The notes below the pieces were generated by a model, which saw nothing but the letters and a program-made list of their open reading frames with translations, was not told the origin of the DNA and searched no databases. From Rhizophagus irregularis (Eukaryota; Glomeromycota; Glomeromycetes; Glomerales; Glomeraceae), in NCBI RefSeq assembly GCF_026210795.1, contig NC_089458.1:2248001-2312000 (forward strand): a DNA stretch of 64,000 nt. Direction: 5' to 3'. The translations under genes and the position numbers were made by a program. This document shows positions 22,261 through 33,032 of this stretch, one piece after another (the stretch's first letter is position 1; each line of letters begins with the position of its first letter).

Positions 22261-22540
22261 TTTCTACTTTATCATAACCATCTTCCTCATTATTTGAATC
22301 TGGAGGCGTATATTGGGGCTGTATAGATGGAAATTGAGGATAGTAACATTGAGTAAAATTGGATTTAGCTACAGGATTTAACCTTGGGCAATTGTTTTTC
22401 TTATGCCCTTCCTGTCCGCAATTACTGCAATAAAAAGGCTTTCGAGATTGATTATTAAGTGATATCCTACCAAACTTAGATGTCATCTGACCAATTTCAT
22501 CTATTTTTGATTCTAATCTATCGATTCTAGATGATTGCAA
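22214..22540 (-). pseudogene. CCHC zinc-knuckle part of Gag-Pro region
   Basis: The sequence CSNCGQEGHKKNNCP is a canonical CX2CX4HX4C nucleocapsid-type zinc knuckle, preceded by a helical segment and followed by a Pro/Gln/Asn-rich linker leading into the protease. Such knuckles bind nucleic acid during packaging. Part of the same broken polyprotein region as its neighbours. Confidence 0.85.
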
Positions 22541-22559
22541 CTTTTCTGGCTTTTGCGGT

Positions 22560-23717
22560 TTAGGAGGTCGGCCCTATGCTTTTCTTTTGACGCACTCTCA
22601 TTATTTCTTCCCTAGTAAGTGTATTAGGGAAAGGATTAGCGCTTTCATATGTATCAAGAAGCTGTTCCATATTTTTAGGAGGAACTGGTGGAGGTATTTT
22701 TTTAGTTTGCCGGACCATTTGTGATTGGAAATCGGCTTTTTGTTTTTCTAATAAAGACTGGTATTCAGTTTTTTGCTGTGCTAGTGCATTCTGAATTGCT
22801 TTTTGCATATCTTTGAAAGATATTCCTTGCTGTTGTGAGGCTGAAACAGGTGAAGGTTCATATATTTGCCGAGATGTTTGATTAGATACTAGCGGATCAG
22901 ATGTTCTATCTCTTTTATGTCTAGCTATTCGGCGTAATTCTATCTCATAAAGCTTTTTAGCTAATTCATCTAATGGCAAATGTTCACCAATATCTTCAGC
23001 TTTTTCAAGCCATAAAAGTGGTAAAGCATCTAAGAACTTTCTACGTAATTCTTCAGGTCTATAGTTGGCTCGTCTACCTATTCGTAATATTTTTCTATAT
23101 AATTCATCTATAGTCATGTCTCCCTTTCTGATTGTTCCATACATCAAATCCCGAAGTTCTTCTTCTACTGTAGGGAAATGAGTTTTTAGCCACCATACAG
23201 CTTGACCAAATCAAATACCAGCTATAACTACTGTATTTCCAGCATTAGCATTTGGTGCATTTACAGGATCATTAGTAGGATGGCCACCTGCTATACGCCA
23301 GTCTTCATTCCAAGCATCTTCTACAGCTCTTAACTTGACTATTGCATTTCCTGGTTGGCCAATAGCCTCATTTAATGCATTAGCTCCTATCTGTACTGCA
23401 GTTCGCCCATTTACTGCAACTAAGTTAGCCTGCCCTGTATTATCGAGTAAATTAGTTAGCTCCCAATTCTGCTTTGTAGTAATCTCATCATCGAACCATT
23501 CTAAAGTCCTTCCTCTCATACAGGCTCTTAAATGTCCTATTGCATTATCTCTTCCTGTTGGAGGACCTGCTACATTATCATTTAGATCTATTCCCCGATT
23601 CTGCAAGTCTAGTCTAAGTTGTGCAAGAAAGTCTGGGATACTATCATCCCAGTCGAAATATGGATGAGGTATTCCTGCCATATTTACTTGATTAGGTGGA
23701 TTATTCTGAAGCGCCAA
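22560..23717 (-). pseudogene. Gag-like capsid part of Gag-Pro region
   Basis: Two consecutive stretches resemble retrotransposon Gag capsid domains. The first (23211-23717) holds FDWDDSIPDFLAQLRLDL, a short ACMRGRTLEWFD segment like the ...aLkG.A..W motif of Gag, and NWELTNLLDNTGQ. The second (22560-23147) holds MTIDELYRKILRIGRRA, RRKFLDALPLLW and LDELAKKLYEIELRR, matching the C-terminal capsid helices (ESv.eY..ri...FleGLp). A Pro-rich linker leads to the zinc knuckle. The family is abundant in Rhizophagus to my knowledge. Fossil, with several breaks across the polyprotein. Confidence 0.7.
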
Positions 23718-23821
23718 AATTTGTCCCTGTAAATTTAAATTATTCTGGCGCTCTGCTTGGGTCTTATTTTTCTATTTCTCATATCGTTCATAGAGCCTGT
23801 CTCGATTAAATTCTAACAGAC

Positions 23822-24679
23822 CTATATCTCTCTACTTCGCTGTAAGTGGTGGGCATTTCGCTGATACAATAATTGTAAGGCAAATTTTTCTTGTACCAGC
23901 ATACCTATACGAGTTTGCTTTCTTCCTATCATATCTAACATTCTATTAACCTGGTTTCGGCCATTAGTTCGCAACTGTTGAAGGTCACCAACAACCCTAT
24001 CCATCGCTCCTTCAGCAAGATCTCTTCGCGTAATAGCAAGATCTCGCTCAGCCTCTGCATCATATCGCCTTCTCTGCTTACGGACTAAATCCTGATGCAA
24101 GTTATTCTCTTTTCGGCGAATTTGTCTTGTTGCCCTTTTTATTTGATCTATCAGAATATCTCTAGCCGTTGTCCTATTATCCACGTAGCCATCTATAGCA
24201 TTTGCTAGCTCAGTGATTGTGGCCATATTATCATCGGAATTATACAAGTCTAGAGAATTCCCTCGTTCAGGTAAATTTTTTCGTGATGAGATGCTTCTGA
24301 TCTGGCATCGCAATTTCTCAACTTGTTCCTCAGATTTTACTAACCGCTCTTCTAAACTAGAAATATATTTTCCTTTATCTCGCACATCTTTCCTAACTTG
24401 ATATAGCTGATTTTTAAGGCTGGAGACTTCAGATTTCTACTCCACTATCTCTTCTTCTGAAGCATTTTCAAGGCGCTCTATCTCCCTATTGAGATTTTGG
24501 ATTTCTTGCTCACACCGGGAATAATCTCGCTCCAGTTGATTAATTCGTCTTTCATTCTGGCGATTAATATCCACTTCTGTTTGCAATTCACTACGAAGAT
24601 GATAGTTCTCCTCTTCCAGCTCAGCTTTATGTTCTTCACATGTTCTTCTCTGTCTTGGATGAGGTCTGTGAAATAACAT
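23822..24679 (-). pseudogene. N-terminal coiled-coil part of Gag-Pro region
   Basis: It begins with an ATG at 24677-24679 (MLFHRPHPRQRRTCEEH) and is dominated by heptad coiled coil (INQLERDYSRCEQEIQNLNR; LEERLVKSEEQVEKLRCQI), then an Arg-rich helical region (RKQRRRYDAEAERDLAITRR). It leads directly into the capsid-like part. A coiled-coil head before the capsid is unusual for fungal Gag but fits an assembly role. Broken. Confidence 0.55.
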
Positions 24680-24880
24680 TCTTTTTTCGTAATTATAAAA
24701 GAGAATGGGAGAACCTTTGATTTATATAGATCCTTAAAAAGCGCGTGATCTTGACCAGGAACTCACTTTGCAGAAGTACAAGGAAAAAAAGTATTCTGGC
24801 TAATGAATAGAATCTGACTTTATAGATGCCAGCTTTTTTTCCGCCTCCTGTATCTGCATCTTCAGATTCTCAACTTCACA

Positions 24881-25347
24881 TCATAATCTTTTATTTGCAG
24901 TAACCCGCTCCCTATATTCCCTTTCTATGTCTTGCATGAATTTCTCAAAAGTTCTTTTATTATAATCAAACAGATGCTGAGATAGCACCTTAAGCTCATT
25001 CACTACCCGGCGATTATTCTCTTCCTCATGATCATGGGCTATTTCTTCGGTCTGGACTCCACTATCTACAACATGTATAATCGGTAATGCTGGGGATACA
25101 TTACATTCTGGCCAGCTTTGAGGACGTAATACTTTTTCCTGAGCCATAGTTTTACGTTTCTTCCTATTTAACGAATTCTCATAAACCTCTAATGTGTGTC
25201 TCAAATAAGATTCAATTCATTCAGACTTTCTGAAAATAGATTCTAATGGAACAGGATCTTTAGAATGGTGCAAAAGTTTCTCACACGCTCTCTTTACAAG
25301 ACTTTCAGGTAGTCTATCAATAATATGTCTATAGTCGGAATGGAACA
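24881..25347 (-). CDS. Coiled-coil/helical protein of unknown function
   Basis: The minus-strand reading starts at an ATG at 25345-25347 (HIIDRLPESLVKRACEKLL) and continues to an open region with ATG at 25147 (MAQEKVLRPQSWPE) that ends at 24881 with a charged helix (FEKFMQDIEREYRERV). No domain recognised. It sits upstream of the Gag-like region in the same orientation and may belong to that transcription unit. The whole does not look intact. Confidence 0.35.
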
Positions 25348-25450
25348 TTTTATTAGATATAGTTTTGCGCAAAAAAAGTTTGCATGCAAAACCCATCTAT
25401 AGACTATAGTGGTACGCGCCTATATCGCGAGTTGCGTCACATCTGACAGA

Positions 25451-25681
25451 CTAGCAGATCGGCAACTCCATCATGTTATCGGTTTTATCATGTGATACAG
25501 ACATTAAATTTTTTATTAATTCATTCTGCGTTTGATTATCTTCCAATTTCGCAATTCTGGCCTTAAGCTCAGCATTCCTGGCTTCAATCTCAGCAAACTT
25601 CTTTCTAAGTTCGGCATTTTTGACCTCAAGCCTGGCAATGCATATTTTCAATGAATCGGTCTCATCTATTTCAGGTTGCAT
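25451..25681 (-). CDS. Short leucine-zipper protein
   Basis: From the ATG at 25679-25681 (MQPEIDETDSLKICIARLE) the 76-aa product is mainly a coiled coil with repeating NAELRKKFAEIEARNAELK heptads, then a short polar tail. It resembles only the N-terminal zipper of the large coiled-coil genes at 34156 and 43031 and shares their upstream sequence block (25784-25850). It could be a truncated paralog. Confidence 0.5.
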   Translation of the reverse strand: MQPEIDETDSLKICIARLEVKNAELRKKFAEIEARNAELKARIAKLEDNQTQNELIKNLMSVSHDKTDNMMELPIC

Positions 25682-25783
25682 GCTTGTGTAATGTAGTATT
25701 AGTATGTTAATATTCAAAAATAAAAAACAGTTCCCTGAGGAAACGATCAGTCATGTGATTTTGGGCGAACTCAGTTCGCTGAA

Positions 25784-25850
25784 ATTTGCCAAGAAAAAAT
25801 TTTTATTAATGTTAAGATAAAAATACAAGGTCAGGTATAACCCACAATTT
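25784..25850. promoter_or_regulatory. Conserved block upstream of coiled-coil genes (copy 1 of 3)
   Basis: TTGCCAAGAAAA(A)ATTTTTATTAAT, followed by AAAAATA(AAT)ACAAG and a TAGCCC/TAACCC word, recurs at 35843-35915 and 44692-44765. In all three places it lies just upstream of a minus-strand zipper gene (starts 25681, 35841, 44593) and downstream of another minus-strand gene. It could be a shared promoter, a shared 3' end, or simply a relic of duplication. Confidence 0.5.
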
Positions 25851-25926
25851 TTTCTATGCTAAAATAACAATACTAAATTACAATTGTAGGATTTGGGATA
25901 TATAATAAAATACAAGACAAAAAATT

Positions 25927-27730
25927 CTAGTCATCTCGCTTAGGTGAAGAAACTGTAGAGCTTTTTTCTACATTCCGATTTGATCTTTTTAAAGGTGCAT
26001 TGTATAGTATACTCATATTAACGATTAGAATATTTCGCAATATCAGTAATGATTCTACGAATTTTTCTACAATTGACGGATCTGAAAGTTGAACCAGGAT
26101 TTCTGATTCATGGAGACGATAATATCGATGGACCTCGCTCATATCCCTTATAAGGATACTTAAATATAATTTCTTTCCAGCTATCTGTACCCCAATAATC
26201 CCAAATTCGTCCTTATCAGGTTTGCAACTTTTACGAGTCCAGTACATGCCATCATTGACCTCGCGCCACAGCTTCACTTGATCATCTCTTTCCTTTTGCG
26301 CTGTACATGATAAGCGTGAGCATTCGGTAAATAAAAGTTCGTAATTTTTCCCATTGTGTTTCATTACGATCATAACGTCTGGCCGTCTCCCAGATCGCCC
26401 ATCGCCTTTCCTATCTGCACTGGCACTACTTTGACGTTCAGAGCTACTAACGAATGTGGATTTTCCTAGAGGAAGATTCTTCAATGTTGCCCGAATCGCT
26501 GGTACTATCACATTGGTCACGTAAGTACCTTCATTCAGGGATTCCACAAAATTCGCTCCAAATGCAGGATTATTCCAAGAATCGCTTCTAGTATCAATGG
26601 CAAGACATAAGCAGTGAGCAGAGAGTGAAAAATCACAAAATATTATTAAAAAATACTTACAATGTATCCAAAATTCTCTCCGCGATTATTGCAAGCTCGT
26701 TTTCTGTTTCTTTCCATGTCCCATCATGTATAAGTTTTCTTGGAAGATCAATTTCACGATTTTCAATGAAAGTAGCAACGAATTCATTACATTTTCTTTT
26801 CACTGCGGACGGAAGAGATAAAGGTACCATTTGTCGTACTGGCTTCATAAAAGTATGCTTAAATTGGCCCGGCAACTTCTTTACAATTTCCGACTTGTCA
26901 GAAATTACTTGACTGGCTAGAGGGTCCATCCATGATAATTCAGAAATATTCACATTATCTATACCAAAGTATAGATGCTGGTTAATCGGCGTCGTTGTAT
27001 TTTTCTTGAGTTTGGCCTTCAGCTCATTTATATTTTTTTTAATCTCGTCAGAGTTAAGAGGTCTTTCCTTATTCGTTTTAACCGCTCCTATATCACGCAA
27101 ACTACAGACTCCTTCAAAAGCTATCTCAAACTAATATAATCAGATGATGCGTTAGTTTCAGCAATATACCAATTTCATCATTAAAAAATGCATGCGCTAT
27201 CAGTACATATGCAAAGTTATCATCTTAGTGTGGCCATCACGCCGATGAAACCTTGTGTGATACTAAAATAACTACATAATATAAATTAACCATCCCCTCA
27301 TGCATCGAGAAAAATTCTTGGGGCAGAGCTAATGGAATGATTAAAACATAAGCGATAGTTTAAACGCCCTCCATGCAGTTCAAAGAATAGTTCCTTTTGT
27401 TGCAGGCTAATAGGATGAATATACTATTATTTCAGACCTCGTTCCTGCGAGTGGATCACATAATATCGTCATCTAGTGGAAAAGAAATATTAATAAAGCT
27501 TTATAACTAACCTGGGGAAGTATTCGGAGAAGTTTTAATTGGCACGAAGGTTCTTCGGTATATAGATTACTAGCAAACCCTATGGCTTGGTCTACAACCC
27601 TTCTTAAATCATTTTGCGAAATCCAGGGATCTTCTTCTATTCCCTGATAAATGACCGAGGTGGCTGTAATATGTTCTTGATTAGCGGTTACTAAAAAATT
27701 ATAAATTTTGGAATATAGTTCGGAAGACAT
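25927..27730 (-). CDS. PD-(D/E)XK-like Rhizophagus-type cargo protein, three exons
   Basis: Exons 27512-27730, 26661-27130 and 25927-26587 (minus strand) join in frame to 449 aa, with GT...AG introns at all four borders. The N-terminal exon is helical (MSSELYSKIYNFLVTANQEH). The last exon holds GTYVTNVIVPAIRATL, then RRPDVMIVMKHNGKNYELLF-TECS, where the D-E-x-C/K spacing looks like a PD-(D/E)XK nuclease core, and a long helical tail. I recognise this as an expanded glomeromycete family of unknown function. It looks whole. Introns and family both suggest capture from the host. The nuclease assignment is an inference from motif shape only. Confidence 0.6.
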
Positions 27731-28256
27731 GTTAATGTAGTTAATATTAATAGAGAATAAAAGAAACAAATGCCATAGGTACCTTTTAAATGATTCCATT
27801 TGATGTCTCTCTAACTCGCATTCATGTTGGGGGGAAGAGATAGGAGAAATATGCGAGGCACTTTACGCCAAAATTTTGTGTTAGAGAATAAGAGCATGTG
27901 GAATGTGCATTGAAGATCTCGACATTTTCAAATGCGTTGGGGATAATGCATATACGAACTTTTTTTTCACCCGACCGCTTAATACTAAGACCCGGCAACA
28001 TTATATAGATATAACTCCAGTCGAAATCTAGTAGGAATAGGTTGTAGGAATAACCTGTAGCTCTGGAGGAAATAAACTCATAAATAAATGCTATTCAGAT
28101 AGATAGGAAAAAAATTCGAAATATTTTGGGGATCGATTTCTTATGTGTGAAAATTAATTTGTCGCACAAGCAGTCACACAGAGCTACAGCTGATTTGGGC
28201 GGTGTATCACTTATTACATCATATACCCTTTAACGAGGATCGCAAAACGTGCTAAT
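27731..28256. other. Spacer within the element
   Basis: No gene. It contains a TGTCGCACAA...GTCACACAG word (about 28152-28182) like the intergenic modules at 47960 and 49030. The first 100 bp should carry the promoter of the gene ending at 25927. Confidence 0.4.
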
Positions 28257-28763
28257 TTATGTCGCACGCCACACTGGCATTTGTCTTATATGATAATAGT
28301 TAATAGTAGATAGCAATTCTAACAAAAATCTTCCTGAGAAATCAGGAGTGGGCCCGTATGTTGCCCTATTCAATCGTCGTTCTAACTGATGTTTCTTAGC
28401 TTCTATCCATCTACTAGAAGAACAATAAACATACTCCTCATATGGTGGGGTTAATTTGATTGGATTAATTATTCCAATGTATTTTGAGTAATATTTTCTA
28501 AAATAAGCATAAAACTCTTCGCAAGCTATAACATATTCTTCTTGCGTCTCAGGATTTTTTACCTTCTGATAATACCCAAGTATACCTAAGAATTTCTTTC
28601 TATCAGGAGTACCATCATTCCTCACCGCCTCCCAAACTTGTTTTGCCAAAGATTCGGGTCTCTTCTTGTAATTCCTATAAGCTCGTTGGATAACTGTTGC
28701 ATAGAAATTTTTAAAGCCATAATTATAGTATTTAGGAATCAAGAATTCCCAAGATCGCTTCAT
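28257..28763 (-). CDS. IQ-motif/RPE-family glomeromycete protein
   Basis: A 168-aa frame from an ATG at 28761-28763. The core VIQRAYRNYKKRPESLAKQVW contains an IQ-like calmodulin-binding motif, followed by VRNDGTPDRKKFLGI, a string I associate with a Rhizophagus-specific family of unknown function. The paralog at 29072-29701 shares this core. The frame looks complete but shorter than the paralog. Confidence 0.5.
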   Translation of the reverse strand: MKRSWEFLIPKYYNYGFKNFYATVIQRAYRNYKKRPESLAKQVWEAVRNDGTPDRKKFLGILGYYQKVKNPETQEEYVIACEEFYAYFRKYYSKYIGIINPIKLTPPYEEYVYCSSSRWIEAKKHQLERRLNRATYGPTPDFSGRFLLELLSTINYYHIRQMPVWRAT

Positions 28764-29071
28764 TAATCTTCCTGAAATACTTCACTAAAAATAGTTATAT
28801 ATTAGAGGATCTAACCCAGAATAGGCAGATCATGCATAGCGATTTTCTCCATATATATGAAGCATTCCACAATTTCACTAGGTGATCACCCATGCAGATT
28901 ACATACTGAATTCTAGTTATACATTTTATTGGATAGCACAAAAAATAAATTAATTCATTATATTGTATTATTTCGCAAAGCGCCTTACAAATAAAGTACC
29001 TGGCTAAATAATTATACATGAATATGAAATATACTATACTATTTTAGTAAAGAATTTAAGACTTGGAAAAC

Positions 29072-29701
29072 TCATTGCACATACTCACAATTATTGTTAA
29101 AATCTGAGAAATCTATTATACTAGACTTTCCCTCGATAATAGTAGAATATTCAGATTTGAAATAGTCGATTTCTAGCGAATCACATAGATATTGTTTGCC
29201 TGCTTTTTTACACATATATCGTGCATATTCTGAACTTTTAACAAAGTTTACAACAATATTATTATTTACTTTACTAATACGGTGATATTCAGGATTTGCT
29301 AGACATTTTAACATAAGGGACCAATCTCCATAAGTAACGATTCTATAGCCTTGCTGATGCAATTTTATAAAAGTAACTATATATGCTACAGTATTTAGGC
29401 GATTATATAACTGGAATTTCTTCATTTCTGCCCAATAACTAGGATGATAATAATCATATTCCTTGTACCCTGTGGCCCGTTCGGCTAGATATTTTTTAAT
29501 ATATTTTTGAGCAATATTTTCGTTAAATGCTTTTTTAAGGCCATTGACATATTCATCGGTATGCAAATCATATTCTTCTTGAGTCTGGGGGTTTATTCTC
29601 CTTTCAACTAGTGAAAATATACCTAAATATTTCTTCCTATCGGGAGTACCATCATTCCTCACGATATTCCAAACTTGTTTCGCCCATGTTTCAGGTCTCA
29701 A
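29072..29701 (-). CDS. RPE-family glomeromycete protein, main part
   Basis: About 209 residues. The core RPETWAKQVWNIVRNDGTPDR is paralogous to 28257-28763 (about half identical over the first 60 residues), then comes a Tyr-rich region and a helical C-terminus. The frame begins without ATG and directly continues, in position and strand, from the reading frame ending at 29714. I treat it as part of a cargo gene that is probably not whole. Function unknown. Confidence 0.45.
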   Translation of the reverse strand: MRPETWAKQVWNIVRNDGTPDRKKYLGIFSLVERRINPQTQEEYDLHTDEYVNGLKKAFNENIAQKYIKKYLAERATGYKEYDYYHPSYWAEMKKFQLYNRLNTVAYIVTFIKLHQQGYRIVTYGDWSLMLKCLANPEYHRISKVNNNIVVNFVKSSEYARYMCKKAGKQYLCDSLEIDYFKSEYSTIIEGKSSIIDFSDFNNNCEYVQ

Positions 29702-29713
29702 CTTGAAAGTTCT

Positions 29714-30256
29714 TCAAGCCCGCTGGATAGCTTTTGTACTGTTAATTAATCGATATACAGTACTTTTCCTAATTTCTTTTGAAGCACGAGAGCAATAACA
29801 TTCAGAGCTTTTTCTGTATCTAAAATAAATACTATCATAAATTTCATTAATTTCATCATCACTTAATTCTGATACTATTTTTTTCACATTTTTCTGTACA
29901 GGTTTAGAATATGTAATAAGCCTTTTAGCAGTTTTAGTAATACATTTATTCAGGTGATCATTAGCACATTCGATGGTATTTTCACGAATAATTACTAAGG
30001 AGTCGCATACAGTGCAATAAATATGAAATGAGCGTCTTCCAGCTTTAAATTCCCCATCTATATATGATCTTTCAATCATCTGGATAAACCCATTCTTCGA
30101 GAAGTATTTTGGGTTATATTCGAGAAATTTCTTGAATGGATAACGAACACGAGAATACCACATTTCTGGTGTTTCACCACTATACCTATATTGCAGATTG
30201 TTCAACGCCTGCACTACTATAGGATTTAAACCAGAATAGTAATTAGTTTTATCCAT
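29714..30256 (-). CDS. RPE-family glomeromycete protein, N-terminal part
   Basis: A 180-aa frame from an ATG at 30254-30256. It contains YCTVCDSLVIIRENTIECAN-DHLNKC, a likely C2HC zinc site, and ends in the IQ-like TKAIQRA that starts the RPE core in the paralog. The upstream 640 bp are intergenic. Function unknown. Confidence 0.45.
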   Translation of the reverse strand: MDKTNYYSGLNPIVVQALNNLQYRYSGETPEMWYSRVRYPFKKFLEYNPKYFSKNGFIQMIERSYIDGEFKAGRRSFHIYCTVCDSLVIIRENTIECANDHLNKCITKTAKRLITYSKPVQKNVKKIVSELSDDEINEIYDSIYFRYRKSSECYCSRASKEIRKSTVYRLINSTKAIQRA

Positions 30257-30900
30257 TTTTATGGTTTATAACTGATCTTAGTGATTTATACGTTTTAACG
30301 AATTATAGCAATTTCAGTGTGTTATATCGATTCTTTATCAACCTATACTAAATAATATCATAATTCAAATTTATAGCGATTTTATTGATTTGTAGCCGAT
30401 TTAGTGAGACTACATACTGTTAAACCCAAATTCATTTTTATTGTTAGTAAAGCTAACGGATTTATATAGGGTCATATGCTAATTTTATACATGCGGTTTG
30501 TGGATCTCAGGAAAGAACACCTTTTTGAACATGAGAGATCTGCTGTGTAGATTGTGATCCGAGATCATCCTCCAGGAGGTTTCCAGAACATTCTCAATTC
30601 TGTGTACACATTTATATTTTACATGTATATTGTCGAATACATCACATATAAAGTTAAAAAGGTCAAACCGATGTTGGCGAACAAATACTTTTATTATTCA
30701 ATTTATGTAAAGTTTAAGAATCACAAATCATGATACAAAAATAAATTATAAATACATATTGCAGTTACATAATAATAATGTTTTCTAAAAATAAAGTTTA
30801 CAACGTTAATTACTGCCTTTGTTTGAGAAATTCTGGATAAGACCACATACCTAATCTTCAGCTATGACGGGAGCTTGTAGAAGAACTTGTAGGATTAGGA
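30257..30900. other. Spacer within the element
   Basis: No gene. A repeated GATTTATAGCGATTT/GATTTATACG theme at 30270-30400 lies upstream of the gene ending at 29072 and may be regulatory. The remainder is AT-rich. Confidence 0.4.
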
Positions 30901-31297
30901 TTAGGTAGAGTTTGTAGGATTAACAGGAATCACTCTGGTACTATTCAAGATTTCAAGGGTATCAAGTGGGATACTGCTGTTGCCCACATTGGAAGCACCT
31001 GATTGACCAGCTTCTTGTTGATTTGCTGAATTAGCATTTCCACGAGTATTTAAATGATCATGAAGTACCCCAGCTCCATATCCCAAACCGGCTCCTGCAA
31101 CAGCGCCAGCAAAACCACCTACAATTTCGAGTACCGGTCCACCCGCCCTTCCTACAGTCGCTCCCAAAGTAATACCACCAGTGAAACCAGTGCCTGCTCT
31201 GACAAGTCGTGCGGTAGGTGGTCCTGGAAAAAAATGATGAAAATTTTAGAAAATAAAGAAAAAACCAACCCAGTTATGAATTAGACTAACCAGACAT
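30901..31297 (-). CDS. Glycine-zipper small membrane protein, two exons
   Basis: A 7-nt first exon (ATGTCTG, 31291-31297) joins 30901-31223 across a 67-nt intron (GTTAGT...CCAG) to give 109 aa beginning MSGPPTARLVRAG. The central part (LEIVGGFAGAVAGAGLGYGA) is a glycine-zipper, typical of small proteins that insert into or permeabilise membranes. The tail is Asn/Ser-rich. The glycine-zipper frame itself is clear. The tiny exon is inferred from the splice sites and frame. Tandem 67-bp repeats lie upstream. Confidence 0.55.
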
Positions 31298-31433
31298 TCT
31301 TTTAGTTTTGAAGTAAAAAATTTAAAAAAAGTAATGTACTTATTTACAGTATTGGGAAGAAACTGCAAATAATGAACAGAAAATTTAAAGTATATATATA
31401 TGAATACAATGACTAATTGAAATGAGTGCTCGA

Positions 31434-31690
31434 ATTAGGACTTTCATTTCAAAATTGGGCATTTTTTTCGTAGATAAGATAAAAGAAAATGACATCCTGC
31501 ATTAGGACTTTCATTTCAAAATTGGGCGTTTTTTTCGTAGATAAGATAAAAGAAAATGACATCCTGCGTTAGGACTTTCATTTCAAAATTGGGCGTTTTT
31601 TTCGTAGATAAGAGAAAGAGAAATGACATCCTGTGTTAGGCGTTTTCTAAGAAAATGATAGCTCAAATTAGAACTTTCATTCAAACTTGG
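31434..31690. repeat. 67-bp tandem repeat
   Basis: Three near-identical units (31434-31500, 31501-31567, 31568 to about 31637) of ATTAGGACTTTCATTTCAAA...ATGACATCCTGC, plus a degenerate fourth to about 31690. They lie upstream of the glycine-zipper gene and could be promoter repeats. They are in an otherwise gene-free stretch (31298-32093). Confidence 0.8.
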
Positions 31691-32093
31691 GCTATCTATT
31701 ACTCGGATCTTCGGAAAATTCATTCCGCGTTTACTGCAATTGGTAACACAATCGATTCTATTACTTTTTGCCAATTTACATATTCCAACGCATATACTGT
31801 ACATACATACAATTCATAAACTGAATAAAAAATTGTTAGTATTACATTTTCTCATATATCATAGGCACAGTAGATTACATTATATTTATTATATACGCAT
31901 AAAACATGCACACATTTTTAAAAAATTCAAAGTGAAATCTTTATTATATTTTTTTTCATTTTTTCGTAAAGCAATGAGAAAGGACCGGCCGGCTAAGTAA
32001 AAAATGAAACTAATAGAAAATATTGGAGTAGATCTCGTTTAAAGGGAGGAATTACGCTGGCCCCTAAACCAATAATATGGCAGTTCCTTCTCA

Positions 32094-33032
32094 CTACTCC
32101 GCATTATTATTATTAAAACTATTTACCCATGCGTTTATCTGATTAACAGTAGGAACTGTACTGCGACCAACACCACCATAAAAATTTTTCACTGTTGAGA
32201 TTTTAATATTCCCTCCAAGACTACGAATATCAACTACTACCGAGAAACACATCTCATCAACAGTATAATTCCTCGCCTTCATAAGTCGATCAAAGTGTTG
32301 TTTAAAGCGAATTTTAATGTCTCCAGTAATATCAAAAATTCCAGATAAATTGGAACCTTCAGATGAAGAGCTTGAACTAGTTGAAGCTGAGGCAGAGTCT
32401 AGCGAACTTCCCAGTCCAGATCCATTAGTTTCAGATTCATTGGACACGCTTTGTTGATCAAAATCGGCTCTTCGGACAACCGCATAACGTTGGGCCAAAT
32501 CATTTTGAAGAATTTCAATAGAAGCTTTGATTGATGTAAATTCAGACGAAATGTTTCCAAAATCATTATGGCAGGCTTCTTCGATCCTATCAAGCCTTTT
32601 GGTAACAGTACTGATCATTGAAAAGATTTTTTGCGTCTCCTTAGTGAAGTCATCATCACGTGCCTTGTTTTTTTCGGCTTCCACAGTAAGTTTACTATTA
32701 AGTTCAGTATTAATCTTGCTGAACCTGGCATTAACTTCTTCGTTAAGTTTATTATTAAGTTCATTATTGATTCTGTCAAGCTTCGCAGTGAAAGTAGAAT
32801 TAATATCGGAAATACATGTGTCAAATTTATCGTTAAGTTCAGTAAAGATCTGGTCATGAAGTGACCTTTTTGGTATATTATTTAGTATACCAAGATCGAT
32901 GAGAATTTTGATGACATGTGCGAAAAGTTCATCGGAAATTTTTTGTTTGAGATTTGACCACACGGTAGCGATCCCTATGATTAACACTGGACCAATGAAC
33001 AAAAAAACAGCGGTTAAGGTCAAAAAAGGCAT
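32094..33032 (-). CDS. Membrane-anchored coiled-coil protein with C-terminal HTH-like domain
   Basis: 312 aa from an ATG at 33030-33032. An N-terminal hydrophobic segment (FLTLTAVFLFIGPVLIIGIA) acts as signal-anchor. Residues about 65-175 form a long coiled coil (LDRINNELNNKLNEEVNARF), then comes a Ser-rich linker, and about 75 residues at the end (FKQHFDRLMKARNYTVDEMC ... STVKNFYGGVGRSTVPTVNQ) resemble the small helix-turn-helix tail common in Rhizophagus proteins. The frame looks whole. A membrane-anchored DNA-binding or scaffold role is only an inference. Confidence 0.55.
   Translation of the reverse strand: MPFLTLTAVFLFIGPVLIIGIATVWSNLKQKISDELFAHVIKILIDLGILNNIPKRSLHDQIFTELNDKFDTCISDINSTFTAKLDRINNELNNKLNEEVNARFSKINTELNSKLTVEAEKNKARDDDFTKETQKIFSMISTVTKRLDRIEEACHNDFGNISSEFTSIKASIEILQNDLAQRYAVVRRADFDQQSVSNESETNGSGLGSSLDSASASTSSSSSSEGSNLSGIFDITGDIKIRFKQHFDRLMKARNYTVDEMCFSVVVDIRSLGGNIKISTVKNFYGGVGRSTVPTVNQINAWVNSFNNNNAE

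Noticed and set aside
21568-24679. An inserted LTR retrotransposon as the source of the Gag-like region
   Set aside because: I found no LTR pair, primer-binding site, polypurine tract or reverse transcriptase around it. Not excluded with certainty, so it is listed as the main alternative in the finding.
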